From NCBI RefSeq assembly GCF_000722545.1, contig NZ_JNVM01000030.1:28818-92817 (forward strand): a stretch of 64,000 bases of DNA. Direction: 5' to 3'. A model generated the notes under the pieces. That model did no database searches, was not told the DNA's origin, and worked only from the letters and a program-made list of their open reading frames with translations. Below are positions 10,543-18,345 of this stretch, in pieces; the stretch's first letter is position 1; each line of letters opens with the position of its first letter. Both the position numbers and the translations under genes were made by a program. The DNA comes from Paenibacillus tyrphae (GTDB lineage Bacteria; Bacillota; Bacilli; Paenibacillales; NBRC-103111).

Positions 10543-11265
10543 ATGGATAGCAACAACCGCCGTGACCTCGTTATTTCGGGCAGCGGCTCTTCCTCGGGCG
10601 GAAGCTACCGGGACGTGAAAATTAACGGCGAAGGCAAAGTTTATGGCGATATCGATTGCTTGCAGTTCAAGACGAACGGAGTCAGCGAAATCTCCGGCCA
10701 AGTGAAGGCCAAGTTCATCCAAGTGAACGGTGTGTCGTCGATGAACGGCAGTGTCGAGAGCGAGGACATTAAAGTTTATGGGGATTTCAAGCTGGAAGGA
10801 AACGTATCGTATTTGGATTTTAAATGCCGGGGCAGCGCTCGGGTTCAGGGGAACATGAACGGCGACCGGATCGATCTGGAAGGGGACTTGACCGTCGCCG
10901 GAGACTGCGAGGCGGAAACGTTCAATGCCAAGGGAGCGTTCCGGATCGACGGTTTATTGAATGCGGGCGTTATCGATATTTCGCTTTACGGTGCCAGCTC
11001 CGCGCAGGAAATCGGCGGCGAAGTGATCACGGTGCGCAAAAAAGGCTTCAAGTCGCTTCTCACGTCGTTACTGCCGATGCTCGACGCGAAGCTCGACGCT
11101 GAAACGATCGAAGGGGACGAAATTTATTTGGAGAATACGACGGCCAAAGTCGTCCGGGGCAACCGGATTACGATCGGCCCGGGCTGTGAAATCGATCTGG
11201 TCGAATACAAAGAAAGCTTGAACCCGTTCAAGGGAGCAAAAATCTATGAGTACCGGCAAATCTAG
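10543..11265 (+). CDS. Bactofilin-like polymer-forming protein (YhbE/YhbF type)
   Basis: A 240-residue protein made almost entirely of short beta repeats with regularly placed glycines (INGEGKVYGDIDC, TNGVSEISGQVKA, VNGVSSMNGSVES, VYGDFKLEGNVS). This is the right-handed beta-helix pattern of bactofilins, which self-assemble into filaments at the membrane without nucleotide. A short interruption (VRKKGFKSLLTSLLPML) looks amphipathic and might contact the membrane. The ATG at 10543 follows GGAGGGAT. In B. subtilis the yhbE/yhbF products are linked to flagellar assembly; no flagellar genes are seen here. The stop overlaps the relic start of the following transporter remnant by about 20 bases. 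Confidence 0.8.
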   Translation: MDSNNRRDLVISGSGSSSGGSYRDVKINGEGKVYGDIDCLQFKTNGVSEISGQVKAKFIQVNGVSSMNGSVESEDIKVYGDFKLEGNVSYLDFKCRGSARVQGNMNGDRIDLEGDLTVAGDCEAETFNAKGAFRIDGLLNAGVIDISLYGASSAQEIGGEVITVRKKGFKSLLTSLLPMLDAKLDAETIEGDEIYLENTTAKVVRGNRITIGPGCEIDLVEYKESLNPFKGAKIYEYRQI

Positions 11266-11714
11266 TTGAGCCGCCTTGGCTTCGTCGTCGCCGGTCTCTT
11301 ACTGGGCATCCTGATGGCGGCGATGGACAATACGATCGTAGCGACGGCGATGGGGACGATCGTAGCTGAGCTCGGCGGATTGGACAAATTTGTCTGGGTA
11401 ACATCCGCTTACATGGTGGCCGAGATGGCGGGGATGCCGATCTTCGGCAAGCTATCCGATATGTATGGACGCAAGCGGTTTTTCGTGTTCAGCTTAATCG
11501 TATTTTTGCTTGGCTCCGTCCTGTGCGGCACGGCAAGCAGTATTTTACGGCGTCGTTGTCGACGTCGATTTCGCACACGTTCCTGTGGGCTTTGATTCCT
11601 GCTGCGCTTACGATTTTGTGCGTCTTATGGATGAGCCGGGAAAAAATCCACATTTCCCCTGCGCAGCGGGAAGCAATTTCCGAACAAGCCGCATCGCATT
11701 CATCAACTTCATAA
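11246..11714 (+). pseudogene. Remnant of an MFS drug-efflux transporter (DHA2 type) with the middle deleted
   Basis: The N-terminal part reads LLLGILMAAMDNTIVATAMG and GKLSDMYGRKRFFVF, the signature of transmembrane helices 1-3 and motif A of a 14-helix drug transporter. After CGTASS near 11540 this frame degenerates. The adjacent frame from about 11545 to 11714 reads SHTFLWALIPAALTILC and MSREKIHISPAQRE, the normal C-terminal end of the same family. Roughly 350 to 400 residues are therefore missing, and the halves are joined out of frame. The original start was probably the ATG at 11246 (MSTGKSS) with AGGGAG upstream. That frame stops after seven codons, so the 5' end is damaged too. The gene cannot make a working transporter. 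Confidence 0.85.
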
Positions 11715-11725
11715 TGTAGTATAGA

Positions 11726-11757
11726 GAGCCTGCTGAACAGCTTCAGCCGGCTTTTTA
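11726..11757 (+). terminator. Rho-independent terminator after the transporter remnant
   Basis: GAGCC-GCTGAA pairs with TTCAGC-GGCTT, with a short loop and one bulge on each side, then five T residues. It probably belonged to the intact transporter gene and now ends the yhbD-bactofilin message. Confidence 0.8.
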
Positions 11758-11840
11758 TGTTACGATAGGTATGTATATCCAATTTTGGAAGGGTGAATCG
11801 AACGAAGTAACTGACTTGTAAAATAGGGAGCCGCGAAAAA

Positions 11841-13130
11841 ATGAATCAACTGAGGATCCGATTGAAACTGCTTCTTTGTTTGTTTTGTCTCTTAACGGGA
11901 TGTACCGGCATGAAGCCCGAAGACAAAGCAACGAAGCTAAAGGTATTTTATCACGATAAACAAAGTTTCCATAAGATTTACGGTAAGCTGTTTACTGCTC
12001 AAAACCCTCATGTCGAGATCGAAGTCGTCTCATTGGATGATTACTACAAGAAAGGATTTTCCATGGAAGGGTATCGGGAGCTTGTAAAAAAAGAACAGCC
12101 CGATCTCATCTTCAACTTTGATCTTCAAAGCTTTGTTGAGGATGGAATGCTTATCGATCTGGAGCCACTTCTAAAAAAATCAAAAGACGTCAACCTGGAA
12201 CGGATGAACAAAAGTATGACCGCTTACCTAAGGAATAAAGGCGGGGGACGCTTGTACGGCCTATCACCGACCTTTCAATCCAAAGCCTTATTTTATAACA
12301 AGACGTTATTCGATCAATTCGGGATACGTTATCCAACGGATCATATGAGCTGGGAGGAAGTGTTTCAACTGGCTGCACGGTTTGCAAAATCGGAGCGCAA
12401 TGACGGCAGCACATACGGTTACTACCATAACATTCGCCATCCTTTCTGGCTTGTTCAAAATATCGCAGAAACCGAAGGCTTAAGCTTGACGGATACAGCC
12501 GGACAGAAAATCATGATCAATGCTCCAAGCTGGAGACGCATTATGGATATGGTAATTTCAAGAACAAAGGAAGGCACGGTTTATATCAACCAACCGGGTG
12601 ACACGCAAAAGGGAAACCTGCTGCTTGAAAATCCGTTCATACAAGGGCGAGCGGCCATGACGGTAGAGTACTCGTATGAATTGGAGTATCTTTCAAACGT
12701 TGATTTCGAATGGGGAGTCGCTACGGAGCCAGTGAATCTCGCCGCACCCAATCAGAGCATGTCTCTTGCTCCCAATAAATTGTTCGGAATTTATTCCGGA
12801 TCCAAAAACGTAGACGGTGCCTGGCAGCTGCTGGAGTATATCCATAGCGAAAAGTTTGCGAAGCTGAATAGCCGGGCAGGTACCCACGGCAGTCTTCCAG
12901 CTTATATAGACAGCATGCAAAAGAAGGATAATTATATGGAAGCATTCTATAAACTATCCCCCCAAGACGCTTATACGCCTTCCATCCCCTATGAATTTTC
13001 AACCGAGTTTTATGAGCAGGTCCAACAATCCATGACCAGAGTGATTGAAGGCGAGCTTGAATTAGACCATATGCTGGTTGAGTTGAATACAATCGGACAA
13101 TATAAGCTGGATCAAGCCTTGAAAAAATAA
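11841..13130 (+). CDS. Orphan extracellular solute-binding lipoprotein (ABC sugar type)
   Basis: A 429-residue lipoprotein of the family 1 sugar-binding fold. The signal peptide ends in a lipobox, LLTGC, with the modified cysteine at residue 21. Typical features follow: PDLIFNFDLQSF, the hinge-like YGLSPTFQSKALFYNK, a YPTDHMSWEEVFQLA block, and LFGIYSGSKNVDGAWQLLEYI near the end. Such proteins deliver a carbohydrate or similar solute to ABC permeases, but no permease, ATPase or two-component genes are adjacent. Base composition is slightly more AT-rich than in neighbouring housekeeping genes. It either works with permeases encoded elsewhere or has been left behind by rearrangement. Substrate unknown. 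Confidence 0.85.
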   Translation: MNQLRIRLKLLLCLFCLLTGCTGMKPEDKATKLKVFYHDKQSFHKIYGKLFTAQNPHVEIEVVSLDDYYKKGFSMEGYRELVKKEQPDLIFNFDLQSFVEDGMLIDLEPLLKKSKDVNLERMNKSMTAYLRNKGGGRLYGLSPTFQSKALFYNKTLFDQFGIRYPTDHMSWEEVFQLAARFAKSERNDGSTYGYYHNIRHPFWLVQNIAETEGLSLTDTAGQKIMINAPSWRRIMDMVISRTKEGTVYINQPGDTQKGNLLLENPFIQGRAAMTVEYSYELEYLSNVDFEWGVATEPVNLAAPNQSMSLAPNKLFGIYSGSKNVDGAWQLLEYIHSEKFAKLNSRAGTHGSLPAYIDSMQKKDNYMEAFYKLSPQDAYTPSIPYEFSTEFYEQVQQSMTRVIEGELELDHMLVELNTIGQYKLDQALKK

Positions 13131-13144
13131 TGCCGGCATAAATA

Positions 13145-13183
13145 AAAAGGGAGCTCCTGGTTTACACCGAAAGGCTCCCTTTT
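13145..13183. terminator. Bidirectional terminator between the lipoprotein gene and mnmA
   Basis: AAAAGGGAGC at 13145-13154 pairs with GCTCCCTTTT at 13174-13183. A runs on the left and T runs on the right allow it to end both the rightward lipoprotein transcript and the leftward mnmA transcript. Confidence 0.8.
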
Positions 13184-13202
13184 GCTACACATATATGCCG
13201 AC

Positions 13203-14288
13203 TTACTGCAAAATTTTGTCGATTACCGCGCCGCCGAGACAGACTTCCCCGTCATAGAAAACGACAGATTGCCCTGGGGTAATCGCCTTCTGCGGCTGGT
13301 CGAACACGATTTCGCAGCGGCCGCATTCGCCGAAATGGACCGTCACGCCTTGGTCGGGTTGACGGTAGCGGAACTTCGCCGTGCAGTGCAGCGGCTCTTT
13401 CGGCGGTCCGCCGGCGATCCAGTTCAAATCGGTCGCAAGCAGTCCGGTCGAGTAGAGCGCCGGATGCTTTTCGCCTTGAACGACATACAAAATATTTTTC
13501 TCCAAATCTTTGCCAGCGACGAACCAAGGCTCTCCGCTGCCGGAGCCGCCAATGCCGAGGCCTTGGCGCTGACCGAGCGTATAGTACATAAGACCATCGT
13601 GCCGTCCTTTTACCTCGCCCTCCAGCGTTCTCATCTCTCCCGGCTTCGCGGGCAGATAGCCGCTCAGGAACTCCTTGAAGTTCCTTTCGCCGATGAAGCA
13701 GACGCCGGTACTGTCTTTTTTCTTCGCGGTCGCAAGCCCCGCTTTCTCTGCGATGGCCCGGACTTCCGACTTCGGAAGATGGCCGATCGGGAACATCGCT
13801 TTCGACAGCTGGTATTGGTTCAGCGCATGCAGGAAGTACGTCTGATCCTTGTTGTTGTCGACCCCGCGCAGCAGCCGGTATTTGCCGTCTCGCTCCTCGA
13901 CACGGGCGTAATGGCCGGTGGCGATATAGTCGGCGCCGAGTTCGAGCGCTTTGTTCAAAAACTCCCCGAATTTAATCTCACGGTTGCACATCACGTCGGG
14001 ATTCGGCGTCCGCCCTTTGCGGTACTCGTCGAGGAAGTAGGCGAACACCTTATCCATGTATGGTTTCTCAAAATTTACCGTATAATAGGGAATGCCGATT
14101 TGGTCGCAGACGCGGCGTACGTCCTCGGCGTCCTCTTCCGCCGTGCAATGCCCGAACTCGTCGGTATCGTCCCAGTTCTTCATGAACACGCCGATGACCT
14201 CGTACCCTTGTTCCTTCAGGACAAGCGCGGATACCGAAGAATCGACGCCGCCCGACATCCCAAGAACGACTCGCGGTTTTGTTGTCAT
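13203..14288 (-). CDS. mnmA: tRNA-specific 2-thiouridylase MnmA
   Basis: A 361-residue PP-loop ATPase that thiolates U34 of tRNA-Lys, -Glu and -Gln with sulfur relayed from a cysteine desulfurase. The PP-loop GMSGGVDSSV is near residue 10, the first catalytic cysteine lies in NPDVMCNREIKFG (about residue 102) and the second in STGVCFIGERNF (about 199). The frame is open further upstream, but the ATG at 14288 has GAGG 8 bases before it and starts directly at the PP-loop strand. A TATAAT on this strand (14337-14342 in + coordinates) may be its -10 box. In B. subtilis the gene follows cymR and the desulfurase gene; here it is turned around and divergent from them, although the functional link remains. 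Confidence 0.96.
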   Translation of the reverse strand: MTTKPRVVLGMSGGVDSSVSALVLKEQGYEVIGVFMKNWDDTDEFGHCTAEEDAEDVRRVCDQIGIPYYTVNFEKPYMDKVFAYFLDEYRKGRTPNPDVMCNREIKFGEFLNKALELGADYIATGHYARVEERDGKYRLLRGVDNNKDQTYFLHALNQYQLSKAMFPIGHLPKSEVRAIAEKAGLATAKKKDSTGVCFIGERNFKEFLSGYLPAKPGEMRTLEGEVKGRHDGLMYYTLGQRQGLGIGGSGSGEPWFVAGKDLEKNILYVVQGEKHPALYSTGLLATDLNWIAGGPPKEPLHCTAKFRYRQPDQGVTVHFGECGRCEIVFDQPQKAITPGQSVVFYDGEVCLGGAVIDKILQ

Positions 14289-14467
14289 GATCATTACCTC
14301 GCTTCTATACCTGTACATCGTTCGTACATTAAAAGTATTATACATTCAAATGAAGAAAGAATAAAATTTTTCATGAATATGCCACGGTTTTTCTCCCAAA
14401 TTACAAGGTTTTATGTTACCATAGAATCGATACAAAAATGTATGAAATGTAAACGAGGTGCTACAAG

Positions 14468-14890
14468 TTGAAGATTTCCACCAAAGGCCGCTACGGACTC
14501 ACGATCATGATGGAGCTCGCGACGAAGTTCGGAGAAGGCCCCACCTCACTGAAAAGCATCGCAGAAAAGCATCAGCTTTCCGAGCATTATTTGGAGCAAT
14601 TGGTCGCTCCGCTGCGTAACGCAGGTCTCGTAAAAAGTATCCGCGGCGCATACGGCGGATATATTTTGTCCAAATCGCCCGAAGACATTTCCTCCGGCGA
14701 TGTGATTCGGGTGCTGGAAGGTCCGATCAGCCCGGTCGACTTCACCGAGGAAGACGATCCGGCCAAGCGCCAACTCTGGATTCGGATTCGCGACGGAATT
14801 GCGCAGGTGCTTGATTCGACGACGCTGCACGATTTGATTTCTTACAAAGACGAAGGAAATCAAAACGACAGCTACATGTTTTACATTTAG
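14468..14890 (+). CDS. cymR: Cysteine metabolism repressor CymR (Rrf2 family)
   Basis: A 140-residue Rrf2-type regulator. The winged helix begins MKISTKGRYGLTIMMELA and contains the helix LSEHYLEQLVAPLRNAGLV followed by the wing SIRGAYGGYIL. The C-terminal half lacks the three cysteines that bind an Fe-S cluster in IscR, as in CymR. CymR represses sulfur-assimilation and cysteine genes in complex with CysK in B. subtilis. The TTG at 14468 is the start, with GAGGTG 7 bases upstream. It lies just before the cysteine desulfurase gene, as in B. subtilis (yrzC-yrvO). Confidence 0.88.
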   Translation: MKISTKGRYGLTIMMELATKFGEGPTSLKSIAEKHQLSEHYLEQLVAPLRNAGLVKSIRGAYGGYILSKSPEDISSGDVIRVLEGPISPVDFTEEDDPAKRQLWIRIRDGIAQVLDSTTLHDLISYKDEGNQNDSYMFYI

Positions 14891-14928
14891 ACCGCTTTGA
14901 AATCCTCCTAACAGATGTGGTGAAAGCT

Positions 14929-16080
14929 TTGGAGCTCATTTATTTAGATCACGCCGCCACAACGCCCGTACTTCCCGAAGTCGTGGAAGCGATGCTTCCA
15001 TATTGGACCGGGGCGTACGGGAACCCCTCAAGCACGCATCAAGCCGGTCGGGAAGCCAGAATGGCGCTTAGCGCCGCCCGGGACCGGATCTCCGCTTTTG
15101 TCGGCTGCGCGCCGTCCGAGCTCGTTTTCACAGGGAGCGGAACGGAAAGCGACAATATGGCGTTGTTCGGTGCGGCTGAGGCGTACCGGGAACGCGGCCG
15201 GCATATCATAACGACACAGATCGAACATCATGCCGTTCTTCATGCTTGCGAGCGATTGGAACAGCTTGGATACGAAGTGACTTATGTACCTGTGGACCGA
15301 TTCGGCCAAGTATCGCCGAACGATGTGGAAGAGGCCATTCGGCCGGATACGATCCTGATCAGCGTCATGTACGGCAACAACGAAGTGGGTACGCTCCAGC
15401 CGATCGAAGCGATCGGACGCCTTGCCAGGGAGCGCGGCATTTGTTTTCATGTCGACGCCGTTCAAGCGTTGGCTCACGTGCCTATCAATCTTCGTGAGCT
15501 GCCGGTAGATTTGATGAGTTTTTCCGCGCATAAACTGAACGGTCCCAAAGGGGTCGGCGCGTTATATATAGCCAAAAACATTCGCGTCACACCGCTGCTC
15601 TACGGCGGCGCTCAAGAACGGAAACGCCGTCCGGCGACGGAAAATACGGCAGGCATCGCAGGCTTTGCAAAAGCCGTAGAAATTTTTGACCGAAATAGGT
15701 ATGAAGTGCAACAAAAGATGGAAAAACTACGTCAAGAAATGGTCACCGAATTGGAACGGCATCTGGCCCCCGGGCAGTTTGTCGTCAACGGTCATCCTAC
15801 AGAGAAGCTTCGGCATATTTTGAATGTCAGCTTCCCCGGCATTTCTACCGAGACGATGCTGATGAATCTGGATCTTGCGGGAGTGATGGCTTCAAGCGGC
15901 TCGGCTTGTACGTCCGGCTCCTTGGAAATCTCTCATGTGCTTAAGGCGATGAGGCTGCCGGATGATGTGACGCAATCGGCTATCCGATTCAGCTTCGGAC
16001 CAGGCAACGACACCGGACAAATGGCTGCTGTCGCCACGGCCGTTGAAACCATTATCAGCCGCTTACGTACTAAAGGATAG
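14929..16080 (+). CDS. Cysteine desulfurase (IscS/YrvO type)
   Basis: A PLP enzyme of about 383 residues that removes sulfur from cysteine as a persulfide, most likely for MnmA in tRNA 2-thiolation. YLDHAATTP opens the fold; FSAHKLNGPKG carries the PLP lysine (about residue 200); the persulfide-forming cysteine lies in SSGSACTSGSLE (about residue 326). The frame is open from GTG codons at 14917 and 14920, but TTG at 14929 has GGTG 6 bases upstream and yields MELIYLDHAATTP, the usual family N-terminus. It lies 38 bases after cymR, and MnmA is encoded divergently next door. Confidence 0.92.
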   Translation: MELIYLDHAATTPVLPEVVEAMLPYWTGAYGNPSSTHQAGREARMALSAARDRISAFVGCAPSELVFTGSGTESDNMALFGAAEAYRERGRHIITTQIEHHAVLHACERLEQLGYEVTYVPVDRFGQVSPNDVEEAIRPDTILISVMYGNNEVGTLQPIEAIGRLARERGICFHVDAVQALAHVPINLRELPVDLMSFSAHKLNGPKGVGALYIAKNIRVTPLLYGGAQERKRRPATENTAGIAGFAKAVEIFDRNRYEVQQKMEKLRQEMVTELERHLAPGQFVVNGHPTEKLRHILNVSFPGISTETMLMNLDLAGVMASSGSACTSGSLEISHVLKAMRLPDDVTQSAIRFSFGPGNDTGQMAAVATAVETIISRLRTKG

Positions 16081-16115
16081 GCAAATTTCGATTTGCCGGC
16101 TGGGAGAGAAGCTCG

Positions 16116-16637
16116 TTGAAAAAAGCGCGCGATGTTATCGGATTGCCGGTCATTTGCGTAGAGACAGGGAAACAAGTGGGCAGCGCCAAAGACCTGTTGC
16201 TGAACGAAGGCTGGGAGGTCGAGTCCGTGCTGCTCGAAGCGGGGCATTGGTTTTCCGAAGCCACGTGTATTGAGCGTAAAGACGTGATAGCGATGGGCGA
16301 CGACGCTGTTACGATTGCCGCAGAACAAGCCGTCCGACCGCTGAATCCAAGCTCCGCTTGCAGGGCGCTGCTGTTTGGCGAACGCAAGCTGAAGGGTCTC
16401 CCGGTCATTACCGTCAACGGGCAGCAGCTCGGGGTGATCGAGGACGTTTATTTGGAAGCGGATAGGGGCATAAAGGTAATAGGTTACGAATTGACCGAAG
16501 GTTTCATCTCGGATCTCACGGAAGGGCGCAGATGGCTGCCGATGCCGGATGCGGTCAAGGTCGGCGACGACGCCTTAATTGTTCCCGTTCACGCCAGCGA
16601 AGCGCTTCAAGAAATCTTCGGACCAAAAGAAGAATAG
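16116..16637 (+). CDS. yrrD: PRC-barrel domain protein, YrrD-like
   Basis: A 173-residue protein with two PRC-barrel-like halves: one starting at DVIGLPVICVETGKQVG and one at LKGLPVITVNGQQLG. Each has the strand-turn-strand pattern seen in photosynthetic reaction-centre H subunits and RimM. B. subtilis yrrD occupies the same neighbourhood, downstream of the cymR-iscS-mnmA group. The molecular role is not established. The TTG at 16116 has GGAG 9 bases upstream. The next small gene starts 10 bases after the stop, so both are probably co-transcribed with iscS. Confidence 0.78.
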   Translation: MKKARDVIGLPVICVETGKQVGSAKDLLLNEGWEVESVLLEAGHWFSEATCIERKDVIAMGDDAVTIAAEQAVRPLNPSSACRALLFGERKLKGLPVITVNGQQLGVIEDVYLEADRGIKVIGYELTEGFISDLTEGRRWLPMPDAVKVGDDALIVPVHASEALQEIFGPKEE

Positions 16638-16647
16638 GGTGATACCG

Positions 16648-16845
16648 ATGTTACGTTGTCCAAATTGCAATTCCAAGGATATTGGAAAGATCGGCTCCCA
16701 TCAGTTTTACTGCTGGGGCTGTTTTATCGAACTGACGGTGAACGGGGAAAAAATGTCCGTATTCCAAGTGGAGGAAGACGGCACGCTTAGCTCGCTCGAC
16801 GATTTGTTTTTTGAAGAGGAAATGCCCGAGCTTCATGCCAACTGA
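16648..16845 (+). CDS. Small zinc-ribbon protein
   Basis: A 65-residue protein. CPNCNSKDIG and FYCWGCFIEL provide two CxxC knuckles about 18 residues apart, forming a probable zinc ribbon. The second half is acidic (SLDDLFFEEEMPE). An open frame extends upstream, but the ATG at 16648 has GGGTGAT 5 bases before it and begins directly with the ribbon. The function is unknown. It is the last gene before a strong terminator and likely belongs to the transcript that includes yrrD. Confidence 0.75.
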   Translation: MLRCPNCNSKDIGKIGSHQFYCWGCFIELTVNGEKMSVFQVEEDGTLSSLDDLFFEEEMPELHAN

Positions 16846-16864
16846 CGAGTATAATCGTATAGTC

Positions 16865-16917
16865 AAGCCGCTTTCCCGGACGCTTTGAACAGGCGTTCCG
16901 GGATAAGCGGTTTTTTT
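16865..16917 (+). terminator. Rho-independent terminator after the zinc-ribbon gene
   Basis: A long stem pairs CCGCTT-CCCGGA-GC with GC-TTCCGGGATAAGCGG across a 9-base loop and is followed by seven T residues. It ends the cymR-iscS-yrrD transcript. Confidence 0.9.
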
Positions 16918-17006
16918 GTTCGCTGGGTTAAGAGCGCGGACTTGTACATATACTGTAAAAAGGCCAACTTTTCGTCAGAAGTCAGATCGAGGTAAAGGGG
17001 GGCGCT

Positions 17007-18077
17007 ATGGACCGGTTCCCGAAACAAAGGCTGCTCGTCGGCATGATCTATACGCTGATCGGTTTGATCATATTGTACATGCTCCTGCAGCTCCGTCCGA
17101 TGATTACGGGTTTGTATGATTTTTTGAAAAAAATTTTGACGCCGTTCGCGATCGCGCTGATCATTTCTTACGTGCTGAATCCGGTGGTGACGCTGCTTGG
17201 CGCCCGCAAAGTGCCGCGAACGATGGCCGTGCTGCTCATTTATGCGGTTTTCATTACTTCGGCGACCGTCGTGCTCATGAACCTTATTCCGATGTTCGTG
17301 CGGCAGCTCGCGGAATTGAACGATAAGATGCCGGATGTCGCCTTTAAGGCGCAAAGTGTTGTAAACGGCTTAAACGGACTCAGCTTTCTCCCGGACAGCG
17401 TACGGATGGGCATTCAGCAGTCGCTTTCCAAGCTGGAGAACGGAATCTCGCTTGCGATTGCGGAATACATTAACGGTATCGGCAGCACCATCAATACGGT
17501 CTTTCTTCTCTTCATCATTCCGTTTGTCGCCTTCTATATCCTGAAAGATTTTCAACTGATCGAAAAATCGACACTGGCCATCGTGCCGAAAACGCACCGC
17601 AAAGAAATCGTGTCCATGCTGATGGATATCGATATGGCGCTTGGCAACTATATCCGCGGCCAGTTTACTGTATGCATGATCGTCGGGCTGCTCGCCTACA
17701 TCGGGTATTGGCTGATCGGCATGCCTTACGCGCTGCTGCTGGCCAGCGTCGTTGCGGTGTTCAACATTATCCCTTACCTCGGTCCATTTCTCGGGGCGGC
17801 ACCGGCACTGATCGTGGCGTCCACGGTTTCCTGGAAAATGGTGCTGTTTGTTGCTCTTATCAATACGGCTTGCCAAATCCTCGAAGGGAATGTAATCTCG
17901 CCTCAAGTAGTCGGCCGTTCGCTCAATATGCATCCGCTTGTGATCATTTTCGCGCTGCTTGTGGGCGGGGAGATTGCCGGAGTAACGGGGCTCATACTGG
18001 CGGTTCCGTTTTTTGCGGTCATGAAAGTGATTCTGCAGCATGTGTTCATGTATTACATTCACCGGAAGACGACATGA
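17007..18077 (+). CDS. yrrI: AI-2E family transporter (YrrI-like)
   Basis: A 356-residue integral membrane protein of the AI-2E/PerM family. It has about eight hydrophobic segments with the typical arrangement: two at the N-terminus (residues about 10-55), a soluble region (about 95-155), and a helical cluster with the conserved FNIIPYLGPFLGAAPALI and EGNVISPQVVGRSLNMHPL. Family members are variously reported to transport autoinducer-2 or ions, so the substrate is open. B. subtilis yrrI lies directly upstream of alaS; here a permease and a small gene are inserted between them. The ATG at 17007 has AAAGGGGGGC upstream. Confidence 0.88.
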   Translation: MDRFPKQRLLVGMIYTLIGLIILYMLLQLRPMITGLYDFLKKILTPFAIALIISYVLNPVVTLLGARKVPRTMAVLLIYAVFITSATVVLMNLIPMFVRQLAELNDKMPDVAFKAQSVVNGLNGLSFLPDSVRMGIQQSLSKLENGISLAIAEYINGIGSTINTVFLLFIIPFVAFYILKDFQLIEKSTLAIVPKTHRKEIVSMLMDIDMALGNYIRGQFTVCMIVGLLAYIGYWLIGMPYALLLASVVAVFNIIPYLGPFLGAAPALIVASTVSWKMVLFVALINTACQILEGNVISPQVVGRSLNMHPLVIIFALLVGGEIAGVTGLILAVPFFAVMKVILQHVFMYYIHRKTT

Positions 18078-18101
18078 ATATTTTTTAGAAAAAATTTTTT
18101 G

Positions 18102-18277
18102 ATCAGGCGAAACCTAGCGACTGCCTTGTGCGTATATATAAGTTGGCAGCGGCAGGGGGGGAACGTATCTTCGATATCCGGCCGTTGACCGGATGCCTGC
18201 CGGTTGCACAAGACAAGTACATAATCGCGTTGATTTTCGGAGGAGCCTGTCACCAAGGGCTTCTTTTTGCTTTTTTT
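18102..18277 (+). ncRNA. Structured leader RNA with terminator, candidate riboswitch
   Basis: This 268-base gap between yrrI and the permease gene contains nested complementary segments. An outer stem pairs 18102-18109 with 18226-18234 (one bulge), a second pairs CTTGTGC (18125-18131) with GCACAAG (18206-18212), and a third pairs CGGCAGG (18150-18156) with CCTGCCG (18196-18202). Two small hairpins lie inside: TATC-TTC-GATA, and ATCCGG with CCGGAT at 18176-18194. Immediately afterwards AGGAGCC (18241-18247) pairs with GGCTTCT (18258-18264), followed by a T-rich run to 18277, as in a transcription terminator. The gene start is 69 bases further on. I could not match it to a known riboswitch class from memory. 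Confidence 0.55.
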
Positions 18278-18345
18278 AGGGTTATGCGGAAGAACGGCGC
18301 GAGCTGGCGGCACCAATAATATTGCATCGGAGAGAGGATTTCATT

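Noticed and set aside
18102..18277. Assignment of the leader to the ydaO, M-box, yybP-ykoY, GEMM or guanidine riboswitch classes
   Set aside because: None of the conserved core sequences of these classes could be found in the region.
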